Below are positions 1 through 7,238 of a DNA stretch of 9,840 nt, piece after piece. How positions within the stretch are numbered: the stretch's first letter is position 1; every line of letters starts with the position of its first letter. The DNA comes from an uncultured Clostridium sp. (lineage in GTDB: Bacteria; Bacillota; Clostridia; Lachnospirales; Lachnospiraceae): contig UQJF01000118.1 in the NCBI GenBank assembly GCA_900541315.1, positions 1-9,840 on the forward strand, read 5' to 3'. A program made the position numbers and the translations under genes. The notes under the pieces were generated by a model. It was not told where the DNA came from and searched no databases. It saw only the letters and a list, made by a program, of their open reading frames with translations.

Positions 1-48
1 CTGGCGGAAAATCGGCCGCAAAGGCAAGTGCAGGAAAGACTCCGAGAG
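1..48 (+). repeat. Left copy of a terminal inverted repeat
   Basis: These 48 bases match the reverse complement of 9731-9778 at 46 positions; the two differences (positions 18 and 23) are transitions. Similarity stops at position 49, and the left limit is the window edge, so the repeat may be longer. Frame 1 is open from the edge to a TAA at 61-63 and reads LAENRPQRQVQERLREYIIM. In that frame the two differences between copies are one silent change and one Lys/Arg swap, which weakly hints that the repeat is the 3' part of a coding sequence. I do not recognise the peptide. A dispersed repeat that ended the assembly is the simplest explanation. Confidence 0.85.
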
Positions 49-77
49 TACATAATCATGTAAAGGGGGACTTATTT

Positions 78-794
78 ATGCATTATTCACCACAAAACGA
101 AGAATGCCCAATGGCATTAAATCCATTTAAGGCATGTGTAGCTCCAAGACCGATTGGCTGGATCTCCACTGTAAGCAGGGACGGGATCCACAACCTGGCA
201 CCATTCAGCCAGTTCCAGAATCTTTCCTATGACCCGCCTATGGTTATGATCGCTATTAACCAGGGGGGAGACGAGCCGGATCATGTACACCGTAAGGATA
301 CTGTAAACAATATTGAAGCTACAGGCTGTTTTGTATACAATGCAGTACCCTATGATCTGAAGGAGCAGATGAATATTACAGCCAGCGGTTTTGCGCCGGA
401 AGAGGATGAATTTGAAAAAGCGGGACTGCATAAGGCAGATTCCATAAGGGTAGCAGCCAAGCGCGTGGCAGAATCTCCGATCCAGTTTGAGTGTGAATAC
501 ATGCAGACCATCCGTATTCCCGGGACTATGGCAGGAGGAAAAGGTACTGTGGATCTGATCATTGGAAAAGTAGTAGAGATCCATGTGGCAGATGATATCA
601 TCCTTCCAAACGGAAAACTGGATTATAAAAAGCTGCGTTTTCTTGGCAGAGCAGGATACTGGGATTACGGGGTAATGGAAGATACCTTTGCAATGAAGGT
701 TCCAGGCGTCAGTGCAGCCCGCATGGCAGCCATGGAAGGCAGAAAGCCCAATGAGGCTGACCTTGAAAAAGACAGAAGGGAAGACAACTTATGA
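78..794 (+). CDS. Flavin reductase-like (FMN-binding split barrel) protein
   Basis: The 238-residue product looks like the flavin-reductase-like domain family (DIM6/NTAB type), which binds FMN in a split beta-barrel and usually reduces flavin or acts as a small flavoprotein. The signature region lies near the N-terminus at about residues 19-60: VAPRPIGWIST, then a Gly-x-x-Asn-Leu-Ala-Pro-Phe-Ser stretch and Tyr-Asp-Pro-Pro. The C-terminal third (RFLGRAGYWDYGV) is typical of the longer members. No signal peptide or membrane segment is seen, so it is probably cytoplasmic. The ATG at 78 has a purine-rich ribosome site (AAAGGGGGA, 62-70) seven bases upstream; the frame is also open further upstream but has no better start. 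Its stop overlaps the start of the permease gene (ATGA), suggesting translational coupling. The family call is firm, the reaction and electron partner unknown. Confidence 0.85.
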   Translation: MHYSPQNEECPMALNPFKACVAPRPIGWISTVSRDGIHNLAPFSQFQNLSYDPPMVMIAINQGGDEPDHVHRKDTVNNIEATGCFVYNAVPYDLKEQMNITASGFAPEEDEFEKAGLHKADSIRVAAKRVAESPIQFECEYMQTIRIPGTMAGGKGTVDLIIGKVVEIHVADDIILPNGKLDYKKLRFLGRAGYWDYGVMEDTFAMKVPGVSAARMAAMEGRKPNEADLEKDRREDNL

Positions 795-2092
795 TCAGCT
801 TTATTGGAATGATACTGGGACTTTTGCTGTTTGTGGTGCTGGCATTTAAAGGCTTTAACCTGATCTTGTCAGCAGTTGCCAGCAGCTGTCTTATGTTTGT
901 TTTTTCAGGGATCGGTATTCTGGATGGTTTAAGGGAATTTTATCTGCCGGGACTGGCAGGTTTCTTACAGAGCTATTTCCTCCTGTTTTTCTTAAGCGCC
1001 CTTATGGGAAAGCTGATGAGTGACGGGGGAAATGCAAAAAAAATCGCATTATCATTATCGGGGCTGATTAAAAAAAGCAGAAATAACCAGAAGTTTTTCT
1101 GTGTGATTTTGGTTCCGGTGCTGTATTTTATCTTATGCTATGTGGGAATTTCCGGTTTTGTAGTGGTATTTACTGTACTTCCTATTGCAAAAACCATTTA
1201 TGAGGAAACGGATACACCATGGCGACTGTACTGCTGCGCTGGGGCCCAGACTGTAAGCGCTGCTTATCTGGCAGGTTCTATTCAGGCGGGAAATGTATAT
1301 GCCACAGATATCTGCGGCACCACTACTATGGCGGGCTGGAAGCTTTCTGTTATTTCTGTAGTGGTTTTCTGGGCAGTTTCTCTCATGTTTTTGTGGATCA
1401 TGTTAAAAGTAACACAGAAAAAGGGGGAAGCCTTTCTGCCTTCTGGTGAAGGGATCCGCATGGCGAACCTGGATGAGGGCCTATCAGAGGACTGTCTTCC
1501 GGGACTACTTCCAAGTATCCTTCCGTTAGCGGTGGTACTGGTGATGAGCGCTGTTTTCCAGATATATGTAGTAAAAGCACTGTTTGCAGGCTGTATCCTG
1601 ACCATCATCACGGGACACAGGAACCTGCTGCCAAAGTTAAAGATCAGTTTGTCACAGGGGATCACTGCTGCCTATGGTCCTATTTTAAGTGTTTCCGCTA
1701 CGTATGCCATTGGTACAGTGGTGAAAAACATAGAAGGATTTACTTATTTTCAGAACATGCTGTCTGCATTGCCACATCTTATGAGCGGAAGCCTTATGGG
1801 ACTTTTAGCGGCCTTTATCATGGCATCTGTGGCAGCTCCCATCCCCGCGTTCGGATCCCATATGCTGGAGCAGTACACACTGGCAGGACTTAGCGCAGGT
1901 AATGCCCACCGCATGATGATGCTTACCTCTTTTACCAGTATTGCACCTCATAATGCAGGAATACCTAATGCAGCAGCAGTGCTTCGCATGCCATATGCAG
2001 AGTGCCTGAAAATGTATATGCTGTCTACTTATATACCAGGTTTTATTACTTTGTTTGCAGCCATTTTATGCATTAAAATGGGGATTGTCTGA
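791..2092 (+). CDS. GntP-type permease, copy 1 (divergent)
   Basis: The product is a 433-residue, very hydrophobic integral membrane protein with roughly 12 or more predicted spans (for example around residues 2-20, 22-40, 55-75, 102-120, 184-205 and 240-258). It resembles the GntP family of proton-coupled carboxylate and sugar-acid transporters. It is clearly paralogous to the permease at 7239-8555: both begin MIS-x-x-G, share an F-x-Q-x-YFL motif near residue 57, a GTTTMA motif near residue 176 and a PH-x-AGI motif near residue 386. Where copy 2 has PGSPQIQN, this copy has AGSIQAGN, losing both prolines, and its C-terminal motif lacks the LDTLPH form. Its substrate may therefore differ. The start overlaps the upstream stop by 4 bases, so it is co-translated with the flavin reductase-like gene; the CoA-transferase follows after 79 bases. 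The substrate is inferred only as an organic acid. Confidence 0.8.
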   Translation: MISFIGMILGLLLFVVLAFKGFNLILSAVASSCLMFVFSGIGILDGLREFYLPGLAGFLQSYFLLFFLSALMGKLMSDGGNAKKIALSLSGLIKKSRNNQKFFCVILVPVLYFILCYVGISGFVVVFTVLPIAKTIYEETDTPWRLYCCAGAQTVSAAYLAGSIQAGNVYATDICGTTTMAGWKLSVISVVVFWAVSLMFLWIMLKVTQKKGEAFLPSGEGIRMANLDEGLSEDCLPGLLPSILPLAVVLVMSAVFQIYVVKALFAGCILTIITGHRNLLPKLKISLSQGITAAYGPILSVSATYAIGTVVKNIEGFTYFQNMLSALPHLMSGSLMGLLAAFIMASVAAPIPAFGSHMLEQYTLAGLSAGNAHRMMMLTSFTSIAPHNAGIPNAAAVLRMPYAECLKMYMLSTYIPGFITLFAAILCIKMGIV

Positions 2093-2171
2093 CCGGTAAG
2101 CTTTATAAAGAGATGAAAAGAGAGATTCTGAGATATCCAGAGAGAACATTTTATGACCAGGAGGAAAGATC

Positions 2172-3386
2172 ATGAGCGTACATAAACCCTTAGAAGGGAT
2201 CAAAGTAGTTGAGCTGGCCAGTTTTGTGGCTGCGCCTGCAGCAGGGAGAATGCTGGCAGAAATGGGAGCGGATGTGATCCGCGTGGAAAGCACTGCAGGT
2301 GATCCATGGCGTTTTTACGGCGTAAACTGCGGGCTTCCTGTTGCAGATGAGGAAAATCCTCTTTTCGACCTTTATAATCTGGGAAAAAGAGATATTCAGT
2401 TAGATACCAAGACACCGGAAGGTAAGGAGATCCTGCTGCGTCTTCTTGGTGAGGCGGATGTATTTATTACGAATAACCGTTTAAAATCCCTGGTAAGAGC
2501 TGGCCTGGATTATGATTCTTTAAAGGATCGTTTTCCAAAGCTGATCTACGGCCTGGTAACAGGATATGGACAGACCGGGCCGGATGTAGATGCACCGGGA
2601 TATGACGGCGTTGCTTTCTTTTCAAGATCCGGCATGCTGGCAGATATGGCAGAACCTGGGGGTTATCCTGCAAGCGCACCGGGCTGCGTAGGAGATGGAG
2701 CTACAGGAGCTGCTTTGTTTGGCGGTATCTGTGCTGCTCTTTTAAATAGAGAACGTACCGGAATGGGCGATTTTGTAGAGACATCCCTTTTTGGCAATGC
2801 AGTGTGGCTTTGCGGTACTATGTCAGCCTTTGAACAGTACGGATATCATTATCCGAAAAAGAGATCTGAAATGGGAGCTCTGTACACTTTTTATAAATGT
2901 AAAGACGGAGAATGGCTCCATCTGGCTGTTACCCAGCATGACCGGTACTGGAAGCCGCTGGCAGAGGCGCTGAATGTGCCGGAGCTGGCAGAGGACGAGC
3001 GGTTTAAAAATGCGGCCCTGATCTCCAGAAACAGAGCCCAGCTGATCCCGCTTCTGGAACAAGCTTTTAGTCAGTTTGACTATGATGAGATCGCTGCCAG
3101 ATTAAGAGAAAGAGATATCGTCTTTGACCGTATGCGTCATTACAGGGAGCTGGCAGCAGATCCTCAGGCTGTGGCAAACGGCTTTGTAAAGGAACATATT
3201 TATGAAAATGGGCATTCTTTTATGATGGCCATGCTGCCGGTACATATGAGAAATATGGATGAAACAGGCACTGGACGGGGGCCGCAGATGGGAGAACATA
3301 CAGATGAGATCTTAAAACAGTATGGTTACTCAGAAGAAGCGATCCTCCGTTTAAAAGAAGCAAAAGCTGTAAAACAGCATCCGTGA
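2172..3386 (+). CDS. CaiB/BaiF family III CoA-transferase, HadA/FldA-like
   Basis: This 404-residue protein is a family III CoA-transferase, which moves CoA between carboxylates through an aspartyl-CoA mixed anhydride. The expected parts are present in order: LEGIKVVELASFVAAP at residues 7-22, GADVIRVE at 32-39, the GYGQTGP motif at 131-137, and a GDG motif with the probable nucleophile Asp175. The ENPLFDLYNLGKR stretch (61-73) and TYKCKDG-like stretch (FYKCKDGEW) recall, from memory, the 2-hydroxyisocaproate (HadA) and phenyllactate (FldA) CoA-transferases more than formyl-CoA transferase. No 2-hydroxyacyl-CoA dehydratase genes lie in the window, so that comparison does not fix a substrate. 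The ATG has a good AGGAGGA site at 2159-2165. It is the last gene of the first cluster and is followed by a hairpin terminator. The family is near certain, the subgroup moderate. Confidence 0.9.
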   Translation: MSVHKPLEGIKVVELASFVAAPAAGRMLAEMGADVIRVESTAGDPWRFYGVNCGLPVADEENPLFDLYNLGKRDIQLDTKTPEGKEILLRLLGEADVFITNNRLKSLVRAGLDYDSLKDRFPKLIYGLVTGYGQTGPDVDAPGYDGVAFFSRSGMLADMAEPGGYPASAPGCVGDGATGAALFGGICAALLNRERTGMGDFVETSLFGNAVWLCGTMSAFEQYGYHYPKKRSEMGALYTFYKCKDGEWLHLAVTQHDRYWKPLAEALNVPELAEDERFKNAALISRNRAQLIPLLEQAFSQFDYDEIAARLRERDIVFDRMRHYRELAADPQAVANGFVKEHIYENGHSFMMAMLPVHMRNMDETGTGRGPQMGEHTDEILKQYGYSEEAILRLKEAKAVKQHP

Positions 3387-3445
3387 AAATCCTTTGGTTA
3401 ATATAACCATTACTTTCAAGAGAGTGTCTATAAAAAAATTGTATG

Positions 3446-3469
3446 AACCGCTGTATCATTACAGCGGTT
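3446..3469 (+). terminator. Intrinsic terminator after CoA-transferase 1
   Basis: A perfect 10-bp stem (AACCGCTGTA / TACAGCGGTT) closes a 4-base loop (TCAT) and is followed by a T-rich but A-interrupted tail to about 3482. It begins 60 bases after the stop of the first CoA-transferase and separates the two plus-strand gene clusters. The imperfect U-tract means that some read-through is possible. Confidence 0.75.
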
Positions 3470-3470
3470 T

Positions 3471-3499
3471 AAATGTTATTTTAATAACAAGCTTATAAT
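3471..3499 (+). promoter_or_regulatory. Candidate promoter for the second gene cluster
   Basis: A perfect TATAAT box lies at 3494-3499, 48 bases before the ATG of the FabK-like gene. The hexamer 17 bases upstream (AAATGT, 3471-3476) is a poor -35 match, which could mean an activator is needed. A small inverted repeat (GTTATT-TT-AATAAC, 3475-3488) sits across the -35/spacer region and is a possible operator. The location right behind a terminator supports a promoter here. Confidence 0.45.
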
Positions 3500-3547
3500 T
3501 CCATGCGGGAAAACCGTGTGTACATAAAGTAAAGGAGAGGCAGATCA

Positions 3548-4522
3548 ATGAAAACAAGAATGACAGAACTTTTAGGGATCCAATATCCGATCATGCAGGG
3601 GGGAATGCAGCATCTGGGAGTTCCTGAACTGGCAGCTGCCGTATCAGAAGCAGGTGGTCTTGGAACCATTAATGTAACTATTTATCCGGATCCGGAAGAT
3701 TTAAGAAAGGCCATCAAAGAAGTAAAGTCCAAAACAGATAAACCATTTGCAGTAAATATTTCCCTGATCCCAAGTCTCCATCCGGGACAGGAGCTTTTTG
3801 ACCAGGTTAAGGTGATTCTGGAAGAAGGAGTAACAGCAGTAGAAACAGCTGGCGCGAGCCCTCAGGAACTGGCAGATGTATTAAATGCCCATAAGGATCA
3901 GGTGAAATGGATCCATAAAGCAGCCTGCGTAAAGCATGCAAAGAAAGCAGAGAGCATGGGTGCTGACCTTATCACCATGGCTGGCTTTGAGGTAGCAGGA
4001 CATCCTCATACAGATGGTGTGGGAACTATGGTACTGGCAAACCGCACAGCAAGAGAAGTAAAGGTTCCTGTACTGGCAGCAGGCGGTATTGCAGATGGCA
4101 GAGGCTTACTGGCAGCATTAAGCCTTGGATGCGAAGGCGTTGTAATGGGAACACGTTTTGTAGCAAGCAGGGAATGCTGGATCTCTGAAAATCATAAAAA
4201 CTGGATCGTAAATGCAAATGAGAACCAGACTGTTCTTTGTCAGAAATCTATTAAGAACATGGTCCGCGTTGCAAATAATGAAGCAGCAAGAAAATGTCTG
4301 GAGTTAGAGGCAAAGGGAGCTACCTTACAGGAACTGATGCCTGTTATATCAGGAAAACTTGGCAAAGCCGCTTATGCGGATGGAAATGTAGATGGCGGTA
4401 TGTTCGCTATCGGACCGGCTGTTGGCCTGATCCATGACGTAGAAAGCTGCAAGGAGATCATTGACTCCATTATGGCAGAGGCAGAAGATGGTTTAAAACG
4501 TTTAAACAGCCTTGGTTTATAA
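3548..4522 (+). CDS. FabK/nitronate monooxygenase-like FMN enzyme
   Basis: The product (324 residues) belongs to the TIM-barrel FMN family that contains nitronate monooxygenase and the enoyl-ACP reductase FabK. Visible marks are MKTRMTELLGIQYPIMQGGM at the N-terminus, AVSEAGGLGT at 31-40, GFEVAGH with His152 at the usual active-site position, the FMN-phosphate loop AAGGIADGRG (177-186), GVVMGTRF (197-204) and a C-terminal DGNVDGG like the GDVDGG of FabK. Known members either oxidise nitronates or reduce enoyl thioesters with NAD(P)H. In an operon of CoA-transferases and an acyl-CoA dehydrogenase, an enoyl-thioester or related CoA-linked reduction is the more attractive inference, but residues alone do not decide this. 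The start has a clear AAAGGAGAGG site at 3531-3540. The CoA-transferase 2 start lies 33 bases after its stop, so the two genes are probably co-transcribed. Confidence 0.85.
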   Translation: MKTRMTELLGIQYPIMQGGMQHLGVPELAAAVSEAGGLGTINVTIYPDPEDLRKAIKEVKSKTDKPFAVNISLIPSLHPGQELFDQVKVILEEGVTAVETAGASPQELADVLNAHKDQVKWIHKAACVKHAKKAESMGADLITMAGFEVAGHPHTDGVGTMVLANRTAREVKVPVLAAGGIADGRGLLAALSLGCEGVVMGTRFVASRECWISENHKNWIVNANENQTVLCQKSIKNMVRVANNEAARKCLELEAKGATLQELMPVISGKLGKAAYADGNVDGGMFAIGPAVGLIHDVESCKEIIDSIMAEAEDGLKRLNSLGL

Positions 4523-4538
4523 AAAATGTAAGATTTGG

Positions 4539-4546
4539 AAAGGAAG
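4539..4546 (+). promoter_or_regulatory. Ribosome site fixing the CoA-transferase 2 start
   Basis: AAAGGAAG lies nine bases before the ATG at 4556. A longer reading from a TTG at 4535 would place this purine run inside the coding region and has no ribosome site of its own; it would add only MERKKIN. The ATG at 4556 is therefore preferred. Confidence 0.7.
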
Positions 4547-4555
4547 AAGATAAAT

Positions 4556-5761
4556 ATGGGAAAAGCACTGGAAGGAATCCGCGTTCTGGATTTTACAACA
4601 ATGGCAGCAGGACCTACTGCAGCAGCAATGTTAGCTGATTACGGCGCAGAAGTTATTAAAATTGAACGTCCGGGAAGAGGAGAAGACGGCAGAAAATTTC
4701 CGCCTATGGTAGACGGTGAAAGCCTTACGTACTGCTGGTTCAACCGTGGAAAGAAATCACTGGCAGTGGATATGAAGGATCCGGAGGGACTGGAACTGGT
4801 AAAGAAACTGATCCCTACTGCACAGGTGATCTTAGAGAATTTCCGTCCCGGAACCATGAAGAAATTTGGTCTGGATTATGAAAGTGTATGCAAGGTCAAA
4901 CCAGATATGGTATATGTTTCCCTTACCACTTATGGACAGACAGGACGACTTGTTTCCAAGCCTGGATATGATATTATTGCGCAGGCAATGTCCGGTATCA
5001 TGAGTGTTACAGGTGAAGCAGACGGGGCACCCCAGAAAAGCGGCATCCCATTGGGAGATATGGTTGGTGCTTTAAATATGTTTGCAAGCACCATGACTGC
5101 TTTATATCATTGGAAAGATACAGGAGAAGGCCAGTATGTAGATGTATCCTTACTTCGTTCCCTGTTATATATGAACACCCCTCTGATCCATTGTAATCTG
5201 GGCAAAGAGCGCATGAGCAAACGTCAGGGAAATCATCATCCTACTATGTGTCCATATGGCGTATTCCACTGCAAGGACGGTGATATCGTTATGGCAGCTT
5301 CCGGAAAGCGTATCTGGGACAGCTTATGTGACCTGATGGGAAGACCTGAGTGGAAGGAAGACCCTGAATATCAGGAGGTTGGTGACAGAGCACGTCATCA
5401 GAAGGTTCTGATCCCATTATTTAACGAATGGCTGACTAACAGTTTCTCTGGACAGGACGAGGCACTTGCAGCTTTAGATGCTGCCGGTATCCCATGCTGT
5501 AAGGTTCAGGATGAGTATCAGGCATGGTCCAACAAAGATTTCCGTGAAAATGGCTGGATTTCAGAAGCACCTACTATGCCGGATATGAAAATGAAGACCT
5601 TCTATACAAGAACCGGTAACTGCAGCATGTCAAAGACATCACCTGAGTTTAAGAGAGCACCATTACTGGGTGAGCAGAATGTGGAGTTGTTTAAGGAATT
5701 AGGCTACAGCGAAGAAAAAATCAAAGAACTGGAAGAGCGCTGGCCGCACCAGAATTTATAG
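4556..5761 (+). CDS. CaiB/BaiF family III CoA-transferase, Frc-like
   Basis: The preferred reading is 401 residues from the ATG at 4556. It is a second family III CoA-transferase, closer to the formyl-CoA transferase/CaiB pattern than the first. It shows LEGIRVLDFTTMAAGP at the N-terminus, YGAEVIKIERPG, ENFRPGTM, the TTYGQTG motif, and a GDM motif whose Asp168 is the expected nucleophile (Asp169 in formyl-CoA transferase). The C-terminal APLLGEQNVE motif is also standard for the family. Length is normal and no key residue is missing. Reaction: transfer of CoA from an acyl-CoA donor to a carboxylate. It sits between two flavoenzyme genes. Having two different family III enzymes could mean separate activation and release steps, two substrates, or a hetero-oligomer of the BbsEF kind; the sequence does not choose between these. 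Confidence 0.9.
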   Translation: MGKALEGIRVLDFTTMAAGPTAAAMLADYGAEVIKIERPGRGEDGRKFPPMVDGESLTYCWFNRGKKSLAVDMKDPEGLELVKKLIPTAQVILENFRPGTMKKFGLDYESVCKVKPDMVYVSLTTYGQTGRLVSKPGYDIIAQAMSGIMSVTGEADGAPQKSGIPLGDMVGALNMFASTMTALYHWKDTGEGQYVDVSLLRSLLYMNTPLIHCNLGKERMSKRQGNHHPTMCPYGVFHCKDGDIVMAASGKRIWDSLCDLMGRPEWKEDPEYQEVGDRARHQKVLIPLFNEWLTNSFSGQDEALAALDAAGIPCCKVQDEYQAWSNKDFRENGWISEAPTMPDMKMKTFYTRTGNCSMSKTSPEFKRAPLLGEQNVELFKELGYSEEKIKELEERWPHQNL

Positions 5762-5804
5762 TTTTCAGAACAGTGAAAATATAGTTTTCAAAATAGTGGA
5801 AAAT
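5758..5804 (+). repeat. Two imperfect 23/24-base tandem repeats
   Basis: Copy one (5758-5780) and copy two (5781-5804) both start ATAGTTTTCA and end GAAAAT, with a one-base length difference and a few substitutions in the middle. The first copy starts inside the stop codon of CoA-transferase 2. The unit is itself a weak inverted repeat (GTTTTC...GAAAA), so it may form small hairpins in the mRNA. Confidence 0.7.
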
Positions 5805-5859
5805 CTGGCACAGAACTTACGGCAGGCTTACCTGTAAGCAAAGTTTTGTGTCAGATTTT
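5800..5859 (+). promoter_or_regulatory. Long hairpin in the acyl-CoA dehydrogenase leader
   Basis: Positions 5800-5818 pair with 5841-5859 over 19 bp including two G-U pairs, and the 22-base centre can form a further CAGG/CCTG stem. The left arm starts with AAAA and the right arm ends with TTTT, as in a long terminator or attenuator. It lies between CoA-transferase 2 and the acyl-CoA dehydrogenase. It may terminate part of the transcripts, protect the ends of a processed mRNA, or be a small mobile hairpin sequence. No protein reading is expected here, which argues against the GTG at 5848 as a start. Confidence 0.65.
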
Positions 5860-5877
5860 ACATCGGAGATTAAAAGT

Positions 5878-5883
5878 AAGGAG
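5878..5883 (+). promoter_or_regulatory. Ribosome site fixing the acyl-CoA dehydrogenase start
   Basis: AAGGAG lies nine bases before the ATG at 5893. The longer reading from GTG 5848 would start within the right arm of the upstream hairpin and add 15 residues with no family resemblance. Confidence 0.8.
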
Positions 5884-5892
5884 ATCAACCAT

Positions 5893-7035
5893 ATGCAGAA
5901 TGGATTATTTAATATAACAGAAGAGCAGCAGAGCCTGGTAGAGCTGATCCGTGACTTTATGACCAAAGAGATCAAGCCACATGTGCTGGAATGGGAAAAA
6001 GAAGGTCATTATCCACAGGAAATCATAGAACAGGGTATTGAAATGGGACTGCACATGCTACAGGTACCGGAAGAGTACGGCGGCATGGGACTGGATACCA
6101 CAACTGCAGCTATGATGATCGAGGAAGGCGCAAAAGTTGAAAGTACCTTTATGGGTATGTTCAATGTAACCAGCATGGGCGGAAAGATCGTTATGGCAGC
6201 AGGAAATGAAGAGCAGAAGCAGTATTATTCCAGTCTGCTCCAGAAGGGATATTTAAGCTCTTTCTGCCTGACTGAGCCTGATGCAGGTTCTGACAGTGCT
6301 GCTGTACGTACTACTGCTGTGCGAAAAGGTGATAGTTATGTTATTAACGGAACAAAAATGTTCATTACCAATGCTTCTTTAGCAAGTGTATTTCTGGTAG
6401 TGGCAACACTGGATCCATCTAAGGGCTCTAAGGGACTGGCTACGTTCATTGTAGAAAAAGATCGTCCAGGTGTTACTGTAGGAAAGAAGATCGAAAAGAT
6501 CGGTATGCGTCTTTCTAATACAGCTGAGGTTATTTTTGACAATGTTGAGATCCCGGCATTTAATCTGATCGGAACAGAAGAAGGCGGCTTTGCCAATGCC
6601 ATGAAGGTCCTTACTGCTTCCAGACCGATCATCGCAGCCTCCAGCCTTGGTGCATGCCAGTTAGCAAGAGATCTGGCTATCCAGTATTCAAAGGAAAGAG
6701 TTGCTTTTGGCAAGCCGATCTGTGCAAAACAGATGATCCAGGAAAAGATCGCCAACATGGAAATGCTGATCCAGGCTGGCCGTGGACTGGTTTACAATGC
6801 TACCATGCTTCTTGACCAGGGAAAACCTTGCAATAAAGAAGCATCTATTGCTAAATGCTTTGTAACAGAGGCATATGGAAAGATCACAGATGACGCACTG
6901 CAGATTTTTGGTGGATATGGTCTTTGCGATGAATATCTGATCTCCAAGTTGTATCGTGATGCCCGTGTGAACCGTATTATTGAGGGAACCAACGAGATCC
7001 AGAGAGTGGTTATTGCCAAGTCTTTACTGCGATAA
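5893..7035 (+). CDS. Acyl-CoA dehydrogenase (FAD)
   Basis: From the ATG at 5893 the product is 380 residues, the standard size for a short/medium-chain acyl-CoA dehydrogenase. It catalyses alpha,beta oxidation of an acyl-CoA, or in the reverse direction enoyl-CoA reduction, with FAD. Family motifs are all present: VPEEYGGMG (58-66), LTEPDAGSD (126-134) at the flavin site, GMRLSNTAEV (204-213), RVAFGKPI (269-276), QIFGGYG (337-343), and IIEGTNEIQR (362-371), where Glu364 occupies the catalytic-base position of medium-chain acyl-CoA dehydrogenase. No ETF genes are in the window, so its electron partner is encoded elsewhere or is one of the nearby flavoproteins. The chain-length preference cannot be judged. 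It follows CoA-transferase 2 in the same direction after a structured 131-base gap. In an anaerobe such an operon could run in the reductive direction, an inference by analogy with CaiA and related reductases. Confidence 0.93.
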   Translation: MQNGLFNITEEQQSLVELIRDFMTKEIKPHVLEWEKEGHYPQEIIEQGIEMGLHMLQVPEEYGGMGLDTTTAAMMIEEGAKVESTFMGMFNVTSMGGKIVMAAGNEEQKQYYSSLLQKGYLSSFCLTEPDAGSDSAAVRTTAVRKGDSYVINGTKMFITNASLASVFLVVATLDPSKGSKGLATFIVEKDRPGVTVGKKIEKIGMRLSNTAEVIFDNVEIPAFNLIGTEEGGFANAMKVLTASRPIIAASSLGACQLARDLAIQYSKERVAFGKPICAKQMIQEKIANMEMLIQAGRGLVYNATMLLDQGKPCNKEASIAKCFVTEAYGKITDDALQIFGGYGLCDEYLISKLYRDARVNRIIEGTNEIQRVVIAKSLLR

Positions 7036-7159
7036 AAAACTAACAGGTTGGTTTAACCAGAAAATAGCAAAAATCATTTTTTAATTTTTGTGCGTAGTGA
7101 CATAGATGGTTTAATCTGAGTTTGTTATTATTATGTCATAGTCAGTTACATCATAATAA
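7036..7159 (+). other. AT-rich gap after the acyl-CoA dehydrogenase
   Basis: No gene is seen. The gap has a weak AT stem (CAAAAAT 7068-7074 with ATTTTTG 7084-7090) and a 7-bp inverted repeat (TGACATA 7098-7104 with TATGTCA 7132-7138). A possible weak promoter pairs TTGTTA (7122-7127) with TTACAT (7146-7151), 18 bases apart. None of these is strong, but together with the leader that follows they suggest the second permease may have its own transcript start. Confidence 0.3.
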
Positions 7160-7215
7160 ATCGTTTCAGGACCTGCTTTATGCGGAAGAACAGGGGGTGT
7201 GGTATCTGAAACGAT
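7160..7215 (+). promoter_or_regulatory. Inverted repeat in the permease 2 leader
   Basis: ATCGTTTCAG (7160-7169) and CTGAAACGAT (7206-7215) are perfect 10-base complements around a 36-base centre that can itself form a CCTG/CAGG stem. The right arm ends 8 bases before the GAGAGGGG ribosome site of permease 2. It could be an mRNA hairpin controlling expression or a split operator; it matches no riboswitch class that I recognise. Confidence 0.5.
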
Positions 7216-7238
7216 AAATAAACGAGAGGGGTAATGAT

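Noticed and set aside
117..584. Minus-strand open frame across the flavin reductase-like gene
   Set aside because: It lies fully opposite a gene with clear family motifs and its product resembles nothing I recognise.
4535..4555. TTG start adding seven residues to CoA-transferase 2
   Set aside because: The ribosome site at 4539-4546 would be inside the coding region, and the family N-terminus begins just after ATG 4556.
5848..5892. GTG start giving the acyl-CoA dehydrogenase 15 extra residues
   Set aside because: It lies in the arm of a long hairpin and lacks a ribosome site, whereas ATG 5893 has AAGGAG at a normal distance and gives the usual family length.
2172..7035. Bile acid 7-dehydroxylation (bai) operon
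   Set aside because: CaiB/BaiF proteins are shared with bai operons, but no recognisable BaiA, BaiB, BaiCD, BaiE, BaiH or BaiI partner is present and the permeases are GntP-type.
7068..7090. Terminator after the acyl-CoA dehydrogenase
   Set aside because: The stem is seven bases and almost entirely A-T, too weak to call.
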